A stretch of DNA of 64,000 nt from the NCBI RefSeq assembly GCF_019733395.1, contig NZ_JAIHOO010000001.1, forward strand, positions 4,945,394 through 5,009,393. The letters are read 5' to 3'. Origin of the DNA: Lysobacter sp. BMK333-48F3 (GTDB taxonomy: Bacteria; Pseudomonadota; Gammaproteobacteria; Xanthomonadales; Xanthomonadaceae). Below the pieces are notes generated by a model, which was given only the letters and a program-made list of their open reading frames with translations, did not search any database and was not told the origin of the DNA. Below are positions 42,309 through 50,780 of the stretch, in pieces (within the stretch, counting starts at the first letter, position 1; the number at the start of each line of letters is the position of its first letter). A program made the translations under genes and the position numbers.

Positions 42309-42359
42309 CGTCTCGTCCTCGCTCCCATGATGCGGCGAGGATGCGAGCGCGAGGCCGCC

Positions 42360-42818
42360 ATGAACAAGAACGCACCTGCAGGTAACCATTCCAGACCAAA
42401 TCCGGACCCACTAAATCCGGCCCGCTCCAATCCGGCCCGGCCCAATCCGCTCGAAGGCTGCCCGCTGGCGGCGGCCTTCGCAGCGATCGGCGGCAAATGG
42501 AAGCTGACCATTCTGTACTGGCTGGCGCATGGCGAACTGCACTTCGCCGGCCTGCGCGGCCGGGTCGCGCCGATCTCGCCCAAGGTGCTCGCCGAGCAAC
42601 TTCGCGAACTCGAAGCCGACGGCATCGTCGTGCGCACCCCGACCGGCGTGGTGCCGGCGCCGGTGATCTACCAACTCACCGATTACGGCCTGACCTTGTC
42701 GCCGATCGTCGAAGCGGTACGGGTATGGGGCGAAGGCCACCTGCAGCGCTCGTCGGCGCGACAGCGCAGCGACGGCATGGGCTGCGGCGAACGCCTGCGC
42801 CCGCGGACGCAGGCCTGA
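42360..42818 (+). CDS. HxlR-family transcriptional regulator
   Basis: 152 residues. Winged HTH with the family opening CPLAAAFAAIGGKWKLTIL (conserved Cys and IGGKW), FAGLRGRVAPISPKVLAEQLRELEADGIV (split) and the wing YQLTDYGLTLSPIVEAV. The N-terminal 30 residues are a low-complexity Asn/Pro/Ser/Arg repeat (NPDPLNPARSNPARPNPLE) that is not part of the domain. The start ATG 42360 has GAGG 7 bases upstream. HxlR proteins often sense redox or aldehyde stress through the N-terminal Cys; it is divergent from the DUF1579-like gene. Confidence 0.9.
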   Translation: MNKNAPAGNHSRPNPDPLNPARSNPARPNPLEGCPLAAAFAAIGGKWKLTILYWLAHGELHFAGLRGRVAPISPKVLAEQLRELEADGIVVRTPTGVVPAPVIYQLTDYGLTLSPIVEAVRVWGEGHLQRSSARQRSDGMGCGERLRPRTQA

Positions 42819-42890
42819 CGGTCCGGATCGATTGCGTCGACCGCCCCTGTCGCGGCATCGTGGCGGATGTCGTTCCTGGAGCCCTCCAGC

Positions 42891-43244
42891 ATGTTCAAGG
42901 ATTGGATCGCACTGTGGCGGCCGAAGCGTTCCGATGTCGCCGCCCATATCGCCGCGCTGAAGGCCTTGCCGTTCCTCGCCTACGAAGGCCGCCGACTCAA
43001 CGGAAACGGCGAGCGCTGGCGGAGCTTTCATTTCCGTGTGAGCGGCACCGACTGGGTCGCGATCCTGCACGACCAGGGCGCGAACACGGCACCGTGGACC
43101 ATCTTCGCGCGCCGGCCGCCGGGCACCACCTACGGCGGTTCGTTCTCGAGCTTCGAACGATTCCTGGGCCAGATACCGAACGAACTCCAGGCAGGCTTTA
43201 GCGAGAACGCTCACCTGTTTCATCCCGCCAATCCGTCGGCATGA
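42891..43244 (+). CDS. Hypothetical protein
   Basis: 117 residues from ATG 42891 (an in-frame ATG at 42867 would add eight). MFKDWIALWRPKRSDVAAHIAALKAL is followed by a beta-rich segment (WRSFHFRVSGTDWVAILHDQG, WTIFARRPPGTTYGGSF). Soluble; unrecognised. CTGGAG lies 11 bases upstream of 42891. The gene is followed by an 8-bp triplet repeat and then the effector-immunity locus. Confidence 0.6.
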   Translation: MFKDWIALWRPKRSDVAAHIAALKALPFLAYEGRRLNGNGERWRSFHFRVSGTDWVAILHDQGANTAPWTIFARRPPGTTYGGSFSSFERFLGQIPNELQAGFSENAHLFHPANPSA

Positions 43245-43256
43245 ACAGGCCCTTAT

Positions 43257-43283
43257 CTGGACCTCTGGACCTCTGGACCTCTG
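43257..43283. repeat. 8-bp direct repeat, three copies
   Basis: CTGGACCT occurs three times head to tail, followed by CTG, 13 bases after the hypothetical gene ends. It is a short slippage-type repeat at the border of the lower-G+C locus. Confidence 0.85.
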
Positions 43284-43420
43284 CAGCTCACCTACTGGCG
43301 CAAGAACCGGCGACTGTTTTGTAGACGAATGTTAAGGAGACCGCCGGACAGGGCGGGCGTAAACTCGACCCAAGCTGCGCGCTCGACCACGTCAATCGAA
43401 TTCCCGGCAAAGGACGTGCT

Positions 43421-44155
43421 ATGCCCCTCCCCTTCCGCCCTGTCGGATCTGCCGCCATCGGCCTGCTGGCCTGCTTGGCGCTGGCCGGCTGCGCACAGAA
43501 GCCAGCTCAGGCTTCTCCCCAGGGAAAGGACGCCCCCATGACTCAGCCCGTCCCCGAGAGCGGCGAACGCGCCGCGGATGAAGTGGCCGCGATGCTGGAC
43601 CGCATCGCACGAGAGTCCACGAACACATCGGCCGCACCGCCACAGCCCGTCAACGAACGACCGGCCGCACAGGGCAAGGCACTGACTGCAAACGAATTGA
43701 TCGCAATCACCTTGCAGCTCATCGATAGCCTCAGGTCTTCGCGAGATCTATCCCCGGAACGCGTCGGCGACGCAGTCGGGGTCGAACTTTCCGAACGCAA
43801 CGGAAACAGCGTCAAGGGAGCGTTGGCGGAGGGCGGAACCTATTCCATCTCAAGCCAGGCGCTCTATCGCGAGCGACCCGACAAGTGGACGACCAGCATT
43901 TTGCTGCTCCCTTCTGGAGCAGATTCGAATTGCACATTCCCCCTTGAGACTCTGCGCCGACACACGGCGACAAAAGGATTTCGGGCCACGGAGAACATAC
44001 GTCGCCGCGATGGGGGCGAACGCGCCTTGTATCGCTTGCCGACGACAGCCGAAGACATCGAGTTCGTCATAGAAGCCGATGTCGCACGAGCCACCGGCTC
44101 TCCGCCTTGCATCCGCGAACTGATCATCGAAGCCAATACTGAAGAGGATCGGTAA
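43421..44155 (+). CDS. Lipoprotein, probable immunity protein (X-Tfi) for the adjacent T4SS effector
   Basis: 244 residues. The lipoprotein signal is MPLPFRPVGSAAIGLLACLALAGC with lipobox LAGC and lipidated Cys24, followed by Ala-Gln (not Asp at +2), so it is probably sent to the outer membrane or periplasmic face. The mature part is soluble, with YSISSQALYRERPDKWTTSILLLPSG as the most structured segment; no named domain recognised. AAAGGA lies 7 bases before ATG 43421. The stop TAA overlaps the effector ATG by one base (TAATG). In Xanthomonadales, X-Tfe effectors are encoded with periplasmic, often lipidated, immunity proteins immediately upstream; the role is inferred from this arrangement. 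G+C is clearly lower than in neighbouring genes. Confidence 0.8.
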   Translation: MPLPFRPVGSAAIGLLACLALAGCAQKPAQASPQGKDAPMTQPVPESGERAADEVAAMLDRIARESTNTSAAPPQPVNERPAAQGKALTANELIAITLQLIDSLRSSRDLSPERVGDAVGVELSERNGNSVKGALAEGGTYSISSQALYRERPDKWTTSILLLPSGADSNCTFPLETLRRHTATKGFRATENIRRRDGGERALYRLPTTAEDIEFVIEADVARATGSPPCIRELIIEANTEEDR

Positions 44156-45594
44156 TGAGCCAGATGCGCGCGGAAATCAGGCCTCTGCTCGAAGAGTTTG
44201 CGCAACAGGACGGACTACCGCCCAACGCGGTGTCCGATCTTGAGGCGACGATCGCCAGTTCGCCCTACTTGCAGAACGTCATGGCGAGCGCCATCAAAGG
44301 CGGAACGCTGAAGCATCTGGCCATCACCGACGCACCGCACGAAGGCGGGCGCTATGTCGGCTCCAGCGGAACGATCAACCTGGACGTCGACAACTTCAAT
44401 TCGAGCCAGTCCCGAAGCTTGCTGGCTCATCGCGACAACTTGGCGGTCATACTTGGGCACGAAGCGGGGTACGCCCTGCTGGCCGATGCGGAACTGCGCG
44501 AGCGCTACAAGCTGAGTTACGAGACAACCGATGCCATCCGGGCCGCTTCGCGCGACGGTACTGCGGCCGACCTGACCGCTTCGGTGGAACGTTACCTTAG
44601 CTTCACCAGGAGAAATGAGGCGCTGGCTGAGTTGATCGGCCTCAATTCCCTGGCCAGCCGCACGACCGGCGGCGTCGCCGCCGCATTCGATCGCGATAAA
44701 TTCCTGGCCCGGGCAGATCCATCGACACCCTGCATCGAGAACGGGATTCTGGCCGAAGGCATCGCACTAGGCGAAGGCGGCATCCAGTTCACCGGCAACA
44801 AGCTCATAAGCCCCGCCGTGGAGGCCGTGGCGCAATGCTATGCGGACAACGCCTCAAGCTTGGGACAGCACGGCGACTCCGGCTATCGGGCGTACTACGG
44901 CGGCGGTCTCATGGAGACCCTGTACGAGGCCCGTCGGGAATACGCCAAGGGGACGACGATGCACGTCCCCGATATCGAACTCGATCTGGCAAAACTGAAA
45001 TTGGATCCACGCAAGATCGAACGCGCTGGGGTGGACCTGGGTGGCCGCGGAAACTCTTTCGACTTTATCGACACCAGCGCCGGCCGCCGCGAGTACGAAT
45101 CCGTATCTCACACCCACTCAGGGCGAGCGGCACAACCGACAAATCCGCGCGAGCCTGTGGCCAGAACCGAGGCACCGGACGCGCCCACCTTCCGAGCGGA
45201 CCATCCCGATCACCCCGACCATCCCGCGTTCGACAGTATCCGAGCGGCTGTACGCGCTGACGGAAGATGGGACGACGAGCAGTCCAGCAATATCGCCGCA
45301 GCACTGCTACGAGAGCACAAGGCCGACCCGCTCAGCCATCGACTCGACCGCGTAATCATCGGCAACACGACCGCGCAAGGCGAGACCAACGTGTTCGCTG
45401 TCTACGCACCTCATGGCGGCAAAGATCCATTTTTCACCACCCGAGTGGAAATGAACGCGGCGGCCCGGATTCCCGCCGAGCGCAGCCTCGAACAGATCGA
45501 GCAGATCAACCGGCAACAAGCCCAAGAGCTCAACCGATCCCAGCAATGGGATACGCAACTGCAAAGCCAGAACGTCAATCGGATGACGATGTAG
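44155..45594 (+). CDS. XVIPCD-containing type IV secretion effector (X-Tfe) with zincin-like N-terminal domain
   Basis: 479 residues. The C-terminal 130 (about 349-479) form an XVIPCD secretion signal: DHPDHPAFDSIR, SSNIAAALLREHKADPLSHRLDRVII (split), NVFAVYAPHGGKDPFFTTRVEMNAA (split), then the Gln-rich tail RSLEQIEQINRQQAQEL. XVIPCDs bind VirD4 of the bacteria-killing type IV system of Xanthomonadales. The N-terminal region has NLAVILGHEAGYALLAD (His102, Glu103, Tyr106) and, 50 residues on, RRNEALAELIGLNSL (Glu155, Glu159), the layout of an HEXXH...E metallopeptidase in which the second His is replaced by Tyr. There is no signal peptide, as expected. It is coupled to the lipoprotein gene by a TAATG overlap with GAGGAT upstream. 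No T4SS genes are in the window. Confidence 0.85.
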   Translation: MSQMRAEIRPLLEEFAQQDGLPPNAVSDLEATIASSPYLQNVMASAIKGGTLKHLAITDAPHEGGRYVGSSGTINLDVDNFNSSQSRSLLAHRDNLAVILGHEAGYALLADAELRERYKLSYETTDAIRAASRDGTAADLTASVERYLSFTRRNEALAELIGLNSLASRTTGGVAAAFDRDKFLARADPSTPCIENGILAEGIALGEGGIQFTGNKLISPAVEAVAQCYADNASSLGQHGDSGYRAYYGGGLMETLYEARREYAKGTTMHVPDIELDLAKLKLDPRKIERAGVDLGGRGNSFDFIDTSAGRREYESVSHTHSGRAAQPTNPREPVARTEAPDAPTFRADHPDHPDHPAFDSIRAAVRADGRWDDEQSSNIAAALLREHKADPLSHRLDRVIIGNTTAQGETNVFAVYAPHGGKDPFFTTRVEMNAAARIPAERSLEQIEQINRQQAQELNRSQQWDTQLQSQNVNRMTM

Positions 45595-45798
45595 CTGGGA
45601 TGCCGCAGCTAGCGGCACTGCGACGGCATTGCTGTCATGCCGCTCTGCCGCGTGAATCCGATCACGGCAGCGCCCTATCAGGCATGCCATAAGCATGCCG
45701 CCGGCCACACCCGGCAGGAGTTCCTATCTCGCCACCCGGGCCTCGTCCGTCCGCGTCAGCGCGCGTGCGGCGCCGCCCCACGAAAACGGAGTTTCGCC

Positions 45799-46005
45799 AT
45801 GACCCGATCGCAATCCCTGCTCGCCGTCTGCGCCCTGGTGTTCGGCGGTGCGTTCTCGATCGCCACCACCCAGGCCGCGCCGCCGTGCCCCGACTGTTAT
45901 TACCCGTATCGGGCCTGCATGCGTTCGGCGACGACGCCGGCCGAGCAGCAGGCCTGCTCGGACGAGTACCAGGAGTGCTATGCGATGTTCTGTTCGATCC
46001 CCTGA
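45799..46005 (+). CDS. Small secreted cysteine-rich protein
   Basis: 68 residues. The signal peptide MTRSQSLLAVCALVFGGAFSIATTQA is cleaved after QAA. The mature 41 residues contain six Cys (PPCPDCYYPYRAC, QQACSDEYQECYAMFC), able to form three disulphides. GGAG lies 8 bases before ATG 45799. It is 204 bp downstream of the effector gene in the same direction. Small Cys-rich exported proteins of this kind are common in Lysobacter; function unknown. Confidence 0.75.
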   Translation: MTRSQSLLAVCALVFGGAFSIATTQAAPPCPDCYYPYRACMRSATTPAEQQACSDEYQECYAMFCSIP

Positions 46006-46075
46006 TCGAACTCGCGCGCCGATCCGCGGCGCTCGGCAGCGGGCCCGGTGCGCCGGGCTTCGCTGTCGGCGCGGC

Positions 46076-46762
46076 TCAGACGCGGCCGGCGCGCGGCGCC
46101 ATCCACGCCGCGCCGGCGTAGGTGCCCAGCCACAGCAGCAACGCCAGGCGCTGCGCGGGAGGCGCCGCGACCAGGCGCAGTTCCGAGCCGATCACGATCG
46201 CCAGCACCGCGGCGGCGCCGGTCGCGGCCAATGCGGCCAGCGCGGGTCGGGTCTTGCGCGCGCCCAGGGCGAGCAGCGCGGCGCCGGGCACGAAGGCCAG
46301 CCACCACAGCATCCAACTGGTCGCGTGCAGGCGGCTGGCATGGGCGTCGAGGTCGGTCGGGTCCAGGCTCAACAGGCCCTGCCCGGCCCAGGCCAGCGCC
46401 GACAGCGCGCACAGCCAGGCGCCGATGCGCGCAGCGGCGCCGAGCGCGTCGTAGCGTTCGCGCAGGCGCCAGGCCAGCGCGGCCAGCAGCAGGCCCGGGA
46501 CGATGAAGCCGAACAGGTTGAACGCAGCCGCGCGCGCTATGCCTTGCGCGCCGAGCAGGCCGGGCGGGTGGCGCCAGTGCGAATAACCGTCGAGCGCGGC
46601 GCCGAAGCCGAGCAAGGCTCCGAGGCAGCATACGGCCGCGAGCAGCGCCAGGGCCGGTTCCAAGCGCAGGCGCGGGTCGGCCGAATTCGATGCGCGCGGC
46701 GCCGGGGCGCCGGCGGCGGAAGCGCCGGGCGTCGCCGGACCGGGCCTGGATGAGCGTTTCAT
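46076..46762 (-). CDS. DUF998-type integral membrane protein
   Basis: 228 residues from ATG 46762 (a GTG two codons earlier is possible). Six membrane helices follow a Pro/Ala-rich cytoplasmic N-terminus of about 35 residues: ALALLAAVCCLGALLGFGAAL, AAFNLFGFIVPGLLLAALAW, ARIGAWLCALSALAWAGQGL, MLWWLAFVPGAALLALG and two more. The pattern, including NLFGFIVPG and HATSWMLWW, fits DUF998. Function unknown. Divergent from the thioredoxin-TPR gene. Confidence 0.8.
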   Translation of the reverse strand: MKRSSRPGPATPGASAAGAPAPRASNSADPRLRLEPALALLAAVCCLGALLGFGAALDGYSHWRHPPGLLGAQGIARAAAFNLFGFIVPGLLLAALAWRLRERYDALGAAARIGAWLCALSALAWAGQGLLSLDPTDLDAHASRLHATSWMLWWLAFVPGAALLALGARKTRPALAALAATGAAAVLAIVIGSELRLVAAPPAQRLALLLWLGTYAGAAWMAPRAGRV

Positions 46763-46877
46763 CGTCACATGCTAGCGTGCGCACCGACCCGGCGCGCTTG
46801 CCTTGCGTCCGCGCCGCCCCCACCTCCGAGTTCGCCCCGCGCGGACTTTGCGCGCCGAACCCTTGAAGAGCCAGCCG

Positions 46878-47744
46878 ATGACCGCCACCGCCCTGCCCCA
46901 CGTCTTCGACGCCACCACCGAACGTTTCCAGGAAGAGGTGCTGCAGAAATCGCTGCAGACGCCGGTGCTGGTCGATTTCTGGGCCGATTGGTGCCAGCCT
47001 TGCAAGGTGCTGGGGCCGATCCTGGAAAAGCTGGCCGGCGAATACAACGGCGCGTTCGAGCTGGCCAAGGTCGACGTCGAGGCCGAGCAGCAGCTCGGCG
47101 CGGCGTTCCAGATCCGCTCGATCCCGACCGTGTTCCTGATCAAGGGCGGCCAGTTGGTCGACGGCTTCGCCGAAGCGCTGCCGGAAAGCGCGGTGCGCGA
47201 GTTCCTCAAGCATCACGGCATCGAGCCGGGCGAAGCGCCGGCCGAAGCCGAGCCCGTCGAAGCCGCACCGGTCGATCCGCACGCCGAAGTGGTGCGCCTG
47301 CGTCGCGAAGCCGCCGAACAGCCGGACAAGCCCGAGCTGCAGCTCGACCTGGCCCTGGCCCTGCTCGCCACCGGCGCCGCGCAGGAATCGGAGCAGTTGC
47401 TCGACAGCCTGCCGGCCAACCTGGCCACCGACGACCGCAGCCTGCGCGCCCGAGCCCGGCTCGGCTTCCTCGCCGTGACCCGCGACGCGCCGCCGCTGGA
47501 AACCCTGGAGGCCGCCATCGCCGCCCAGCCGGAGGACCTGCAGGCGCGCTACCTGCTCGGCGCGCGCCTGATCGCCGCCGGCCGCGACCAGGCCGGCCTG
47601 GACCAGCTGATCGAACTGCTGCGGCGCGACCGCGGCTACCAGGAAGGCCTGCCGCGCAAGGCCCTGATCGACGCCTTCCGGGTGGTCGAAGACGCCGATC
47701 TGGTCGGCCAGTACCGGCGCAAGATGTCCTCGCTGCTGTTCTGA
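46878..47744 (+). CDS. cnoX: Thioredoxin-TPR cochaperone CnoX (YbbN)
   Basis: 288 residues. Residues 10-115 are a thioredoxin domain with an intact CxxC (Cys39, Cys42 in WADWCQPCKVLGP) and the cis-Pro loop SIPTVFLIKGG; residues 130-288 are TPR-like helices (PELQLDLALALLATGAAQESEQLL, split). E. coli CnoX protects substrates from over-oxidation and hands them to DnaK and GroEL but lacks CxxC; keeping CQPC suggests a redox-active form. The start is ATG 46878; the ORF extends upstream through Arg-rich sequence without similarity. Confidence 0.92.
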   Translation: MTATALPHVFDATTERFQEEVLQKSLQTPVLVDFWADWCQPCKVLGPILEKLAGEYNGAFELAKVDVEAEQQLGAAFQIRSIPTVFLIKGGQLVDGFAEALPESAVREFLKHHGIEPGEAPAEAEPVEAAPVDPHAEVVRLRREAAEQPDKPELQLDLALALLATGAAQESEQLLDSLPANLATDDRSLRARARLGFLAVTRDAPPLETLEAAIAAQPEDLQARYLLGARLIAAGRDQAGLDQLIELLRRDRGYQEGLPRKALIDAFRVVEDADLVGQYRRKMSSLLF

Positions 47745-47847
47745 ACGGGCCACGCCCGGGTCGGCCGCGCCGCCCCGGGGTTGACTATACGCATGCGTAT
47801 GGCAGGATGGCGGGGCCTCGGCTCCCGCCCTCCCCAGCATCGCCCGC

Positions 47848-48300
47848 ATGAAAGCCAGCACCCTGCGCCACGGCCTCAACCTGTGGCCGCCGTTTCTGTT
47901 CTCCGGCATCCACGTCGCCGCCATCGCGCCCGATTACCGCCGCGCCGCGGTCGAACTGCGCATGCGGCCGTGGAACCGCAACTACGTCGGCACCCACTTC
48001 GGCGGCAGCCTGTTCGCGATGACCGATCCGTTCTGGATGCTGTTGGCGCTGCAGGCCCTGGGCAAGGACTACATCGTCTGGGACCGCTCCGGTTCGATCG
48101 AATTCGTCAAACCCGGGCGCGGAACGGTGCGCGCCGAATTCGTCCTGGACGACGCGATCCTGGACGAATTGCGCGCCGCGACCGACGGCGGCGAGAAATG
48201 CCTGCGCTGGTTCGACACCGACATCGTCGACAGCCAGGGCGAGGTTGTCGCCAAGATCCGCAAACAACTGTACGTGCGACGCAAGCGCGACCGGCGCTAA
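47848..48300 (+). CDS. DUF4442 (hotdog-fold) protein
   Basis: 150 residues. It reads LNLWPPFLFSGIHVAAIAPDYRRAAVELRM and NRNYVGTHFGGSLFAMTDPFWMLLAL (each in two parts), the DUF4442 hotdog pattern similar to PaaI-type thioesterases, then SGSIEFVKPGRGTVRAEF. It may act on an acyl-CoA or acyl carrier thioester, but the DUF is uncharacterised. ATG 47848; about 100 bp after cnoX. Confidence 0.9.
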   Translation: MKASTLRHGLNLWPPFLFSGIHVAAIAPDYRRAAVELRMRPWNRNYVGTHFGGSLFAMTDPFWMLLALQALGKDYIVWDRSGSIEFVKPGRGTVRAEFVLDDAILDELRAATDGGEKCLRWFDTDIVDSQGEVVAKIRKQLYVRRKRDRR

Positions 48301-48465
48301 CGGCGCCGTAACCTGCCAGGCCCCAAGCTGTGACCGCGTTCGCAGAGCGAATCGCGGCAGCGTCCGACTGTGCTCCCCTTGTCATCACGGTCGAATAACA
48401 GACACACTAGCTCGAATGCGGGCACTGGCGGCGGGATTGCCGACCGGTCGCGATATGGGGCCGCG

Positions 48466-50487
48466 ATGTCCACCACGAACCATCCAACCGAAAGCGCGAG
48501 CGCTCCGATGCCGGAGATTCCGGGCTATCGGCTGCGCGCGATCATCAACCACGGCGGTCTGTCGACCGTCTACCTGGGCGAGCAAGCCGCGCTCGGCCGC
48601 GAAGTCGCGGTCAAGATCATGCTGCCGCACGCATTGGCCGACGAAGTCAGCCGGCGCCGGTTCGAGAACGAAGTGCGCACGATCGCGCGCCTGGAACATC
48701 CCAACGTGGTCGGCATCCACGAAGTCGGGCGCACCCGCGAGGGCCTGCCCTACTACGCCATGCCGTATCTGCCGCTGGGCCATCTGGGCAAGCGCATCGA
48801 GCAGGGCTTCGCCGGCGGCGAGCGCGAGGTGATCGCGATCGCCGAGCCGCTGTTGGCGGCGCTGGAATACGCTCATGCGCGCGGTGTGGTGCATCGCGAC
48901 GTCAAGGCCGAGAACGTCTTGTTCGACATCGCCGAGCGGCCGTTGCTGGCCGACTTCGGCATCGCCCTGCGCCGCGGCTACGGCGCGCGCATGACCGCGA
49001 CCGGCCTGGCGGTCGGCAGCACCGCCTACATGGCGCCGGAGCAGGCGCGCGGCGAAGACGTCGACGGCCGCGCCGACCTCTACAGCCTGGGCGTGCTGAT
49101 CTGGGAAATGCTGACCGGACGGCTGCCGTTCGAAGCGCCGGATGCGCTGTCGATGGCGGTGATGCACGCGCAGGACCCGATCCCCAAGTTGCCGCCGGCG
49201 CTCAAGCACTGGCAGCGCTTCATGAACCGCGCTTTGGCCAAGCAGCCCGAGCAACGCTTCGCCGACGCGGCCGAAATGGCCGCCGCGATGGCCGAGATCA
49301 AGCACCGCGGCGAGATGTCCGCGTTGGCCCGCGGCATGGCCCACCTGCGCCCGCTCAAGCGCTGGGCCACGCCGGCCTGGGCCGGGCTGGCGGTGGTCGC
49401 GATCGCCCTGGTGACCCTGGCCTTCGGCCTCAACCGGGTCGAGAAGGACGGTTTCTTCCGCGCCCAGCCCGCGGCCGATGCGCAACGCAGCGCCGCGGCC
49501 GAGCCCGATCCGACCCAGGCGATGATGGCGCCGCTGCCGACCGCGCCGCTGCAGGATTCGCTGCAGTCCGCGCGCAACTACATCGCCCAGGGCCGGCTGG
49601 CCGCGCCGGCCGACGCCAACGCCTACAACAGCCTGCTCACCGCCTGGCACCTGGACAGCACCGATCCGGAAGTCGCCGCGGTGGTCGAGGAACTGACCCA
49701 GGCCTTCGCCGAGGAAATGGCCCGCGACCTGCGCGAAGGCCGCGACCAGCGTGCGCGCGAGCATCTGGTCAACGCCACCGCGCTCGGCCAGCAGACCGGC
49801 ACCGCCGATTCGGCGGCCCAGCGCGGCCTGCGCGAAAAGGCCTCTGCCGCGCTGGAGGCCCGGCTCGAGCAGGCCGCACGCCGCGGCGACGGCGCCGACG
49901 CCGGCAAGGTGATCGCCCTGGCCGAGGAGTTCGGCCTGCCGCGCAACGTTTCGACCCGGCTGGTCGCGCAGGCGCGCGGCATCGCCGGCGACGGCGCGGT
50001 GGCGCGCGGCGCGCCGGGCGCGATCGCCGCTTCGCCGACCGCCAGCGTCGCGGTCAGCTTCAATCCGCGCCCGGTCAGCCGCGGCGAGTACGCGCGCTTC
50101 GCCAACGCCAACGGCCGCACCCCGGCGCTGTGCCGCGAACGCGTCTCGCTGTTGCGGGTGATCGCGCCCAAGGACTGGCGCGCGCCGGGCTTCGACCAGG
50201 GCGAGGCCGAGCCGGTGGTGTGCGTGTCGATCGCCGACGCCGAAGCCTATGCGCGCTGGTACAGCCAGCAGACCGGCCGCAGCTACCGCCTGCCGACCGC
50301 CGAGGAAGCCCAGCGCATGCCCGCCGCCGGCGGCCGCGCGTTGTCGATGTGGTCCGGCGACTGCGGCCGCAACTGCCAGCAGCGCCAGGTCGGCGGCACC
50401 TCCTGGCGCAGCCGCACCGCGCAGCGCCCGCTGAGCGGCGGCCGCGGCTACGACGACGTCGGCTTCCGCCTGGTGCGCGAACGCTGA
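48466..50487 (+). CDS. Membrane Ser/Thr protein kinase with C-terminal FGE/SUMF1-like domain
   Basis: 673 residues. The kinase domain spans about 20-285: Lys50 in VAVKIM, HRDVKAEN with catalytic Asp145, DFG at 163-165 and MAPEQARG. The Gly-rich loop is INHGGLSTVYLG, lacking the usual first GxG spacing but keeping Gly30, Gly31 and Ser33. One membrane helix follows (about 303-322), then an Ala/Asp-rich helical linker, and residues about 555-673 resemble a formylglycine-generating enzyme (FGE/SUMF1) fold: PVSRGEYARFANANG, AEAYARWYSQQTGRSYRLPTAEE (split), GGTSWRSRTAQRP and DDVGFRLVRE. The kinase is cytoplasmic and the FGE-like part periplasmic. The start is ATG 48466. Confidence 0.9.
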   Translation: MSTTNHPTESASAPMPEIPGYRLRAIINHGGLSTVYLGEQAALGREVAVKIMLPHALADEVSRRRFENEVRTIARLEHPNVVGIHEVGRTREGLPYYAMPYLPLGHLGKRIEQGFAGGEREVIAIAEPLLAALEYAHARGVVHRDVKAENVLFDIAERPLLADFGIALRRGYGARMTATGLAVGSTAYMAPEQARGEDVDGRADLYSLGVLIWEMLTGRLPFEAPDALSMAVMHAQDPIPKLPPALKHWQRFMNRALAKQPEQRFADAAEMAAAMAEIKHRGEMSALARGMAHLRPLKRWATPAWAGLAVVAIALVTLAFGLNRVEKDGFFRAQPAADAQRSAAAEPDPTQAMMAPLPTAPLQDSLQSARNYIAQGRLAAPADANAYNSLLTAWHLDSTDPEVAAVVEELTQAFAEEMARDLREGRDQRAREHLVNATALGQQTGTADSAAQRGLREKASAALEARLEQAARRGDGADAGKVIALAEEFGLPRNVSTRLVAQARGIAGDGAVARGAPGAIAASPTASVAVSFNPRPVSRGEYARFANANGRTPALCRERVSLLRVIAPKDWRAPGFDQGEAEPVVCVSIADAEAYARWYSQQTGRSYRLPTAEEAQRMPAAGGRALSMWSGDCGRNCQQRQVGGTSWRSRTAQRPLSGGRGYDDVGFRLVRER

Positions 50488-50780
50488 GACGACGGCCGCG
50501 GCGACGCGGCCGTCATTCATTGGGACGCCCTCCTGTAGGAGCGGCGTAAGCCGCGACCAACCGAAGCGACGCAATACCACGCCGTCCTCCGAAGCCGACG
50601 ACTCCACAGCCCCCTTCCGATCTACCGGGCTTCGGCCACCACGCTCGCATCCACCGCTGCGGTTGTCGCGGCTGACGCCGCTCCTGCAAGGGTCTGCGCC
50701 GCCGCGGGCGGGGCGGTGCGCCCCCTTCCGAACCCACGCCGCCATGCGGCCGCCGCGGCATGGCCGTTAGAATCGACGCC
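50488..50780. repeat. Inverted pair of TGTAGGAGCGGC-type repeats
   Basis: TGTAGGAGCGGCGTAAGCCG plus CGACC at 50534-50558 faces an inverted relative (GGTTGTCGCGGC...GCCGCTCCTGCA) at 50661-50688. Each copy is itself palindromic (GCGGC...GCCGC). The same family recurs at 53746-53785 and 54242-54510. The stretch also includes the DUF502 promoter region; no gene is seen. Confidence 0.8.
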
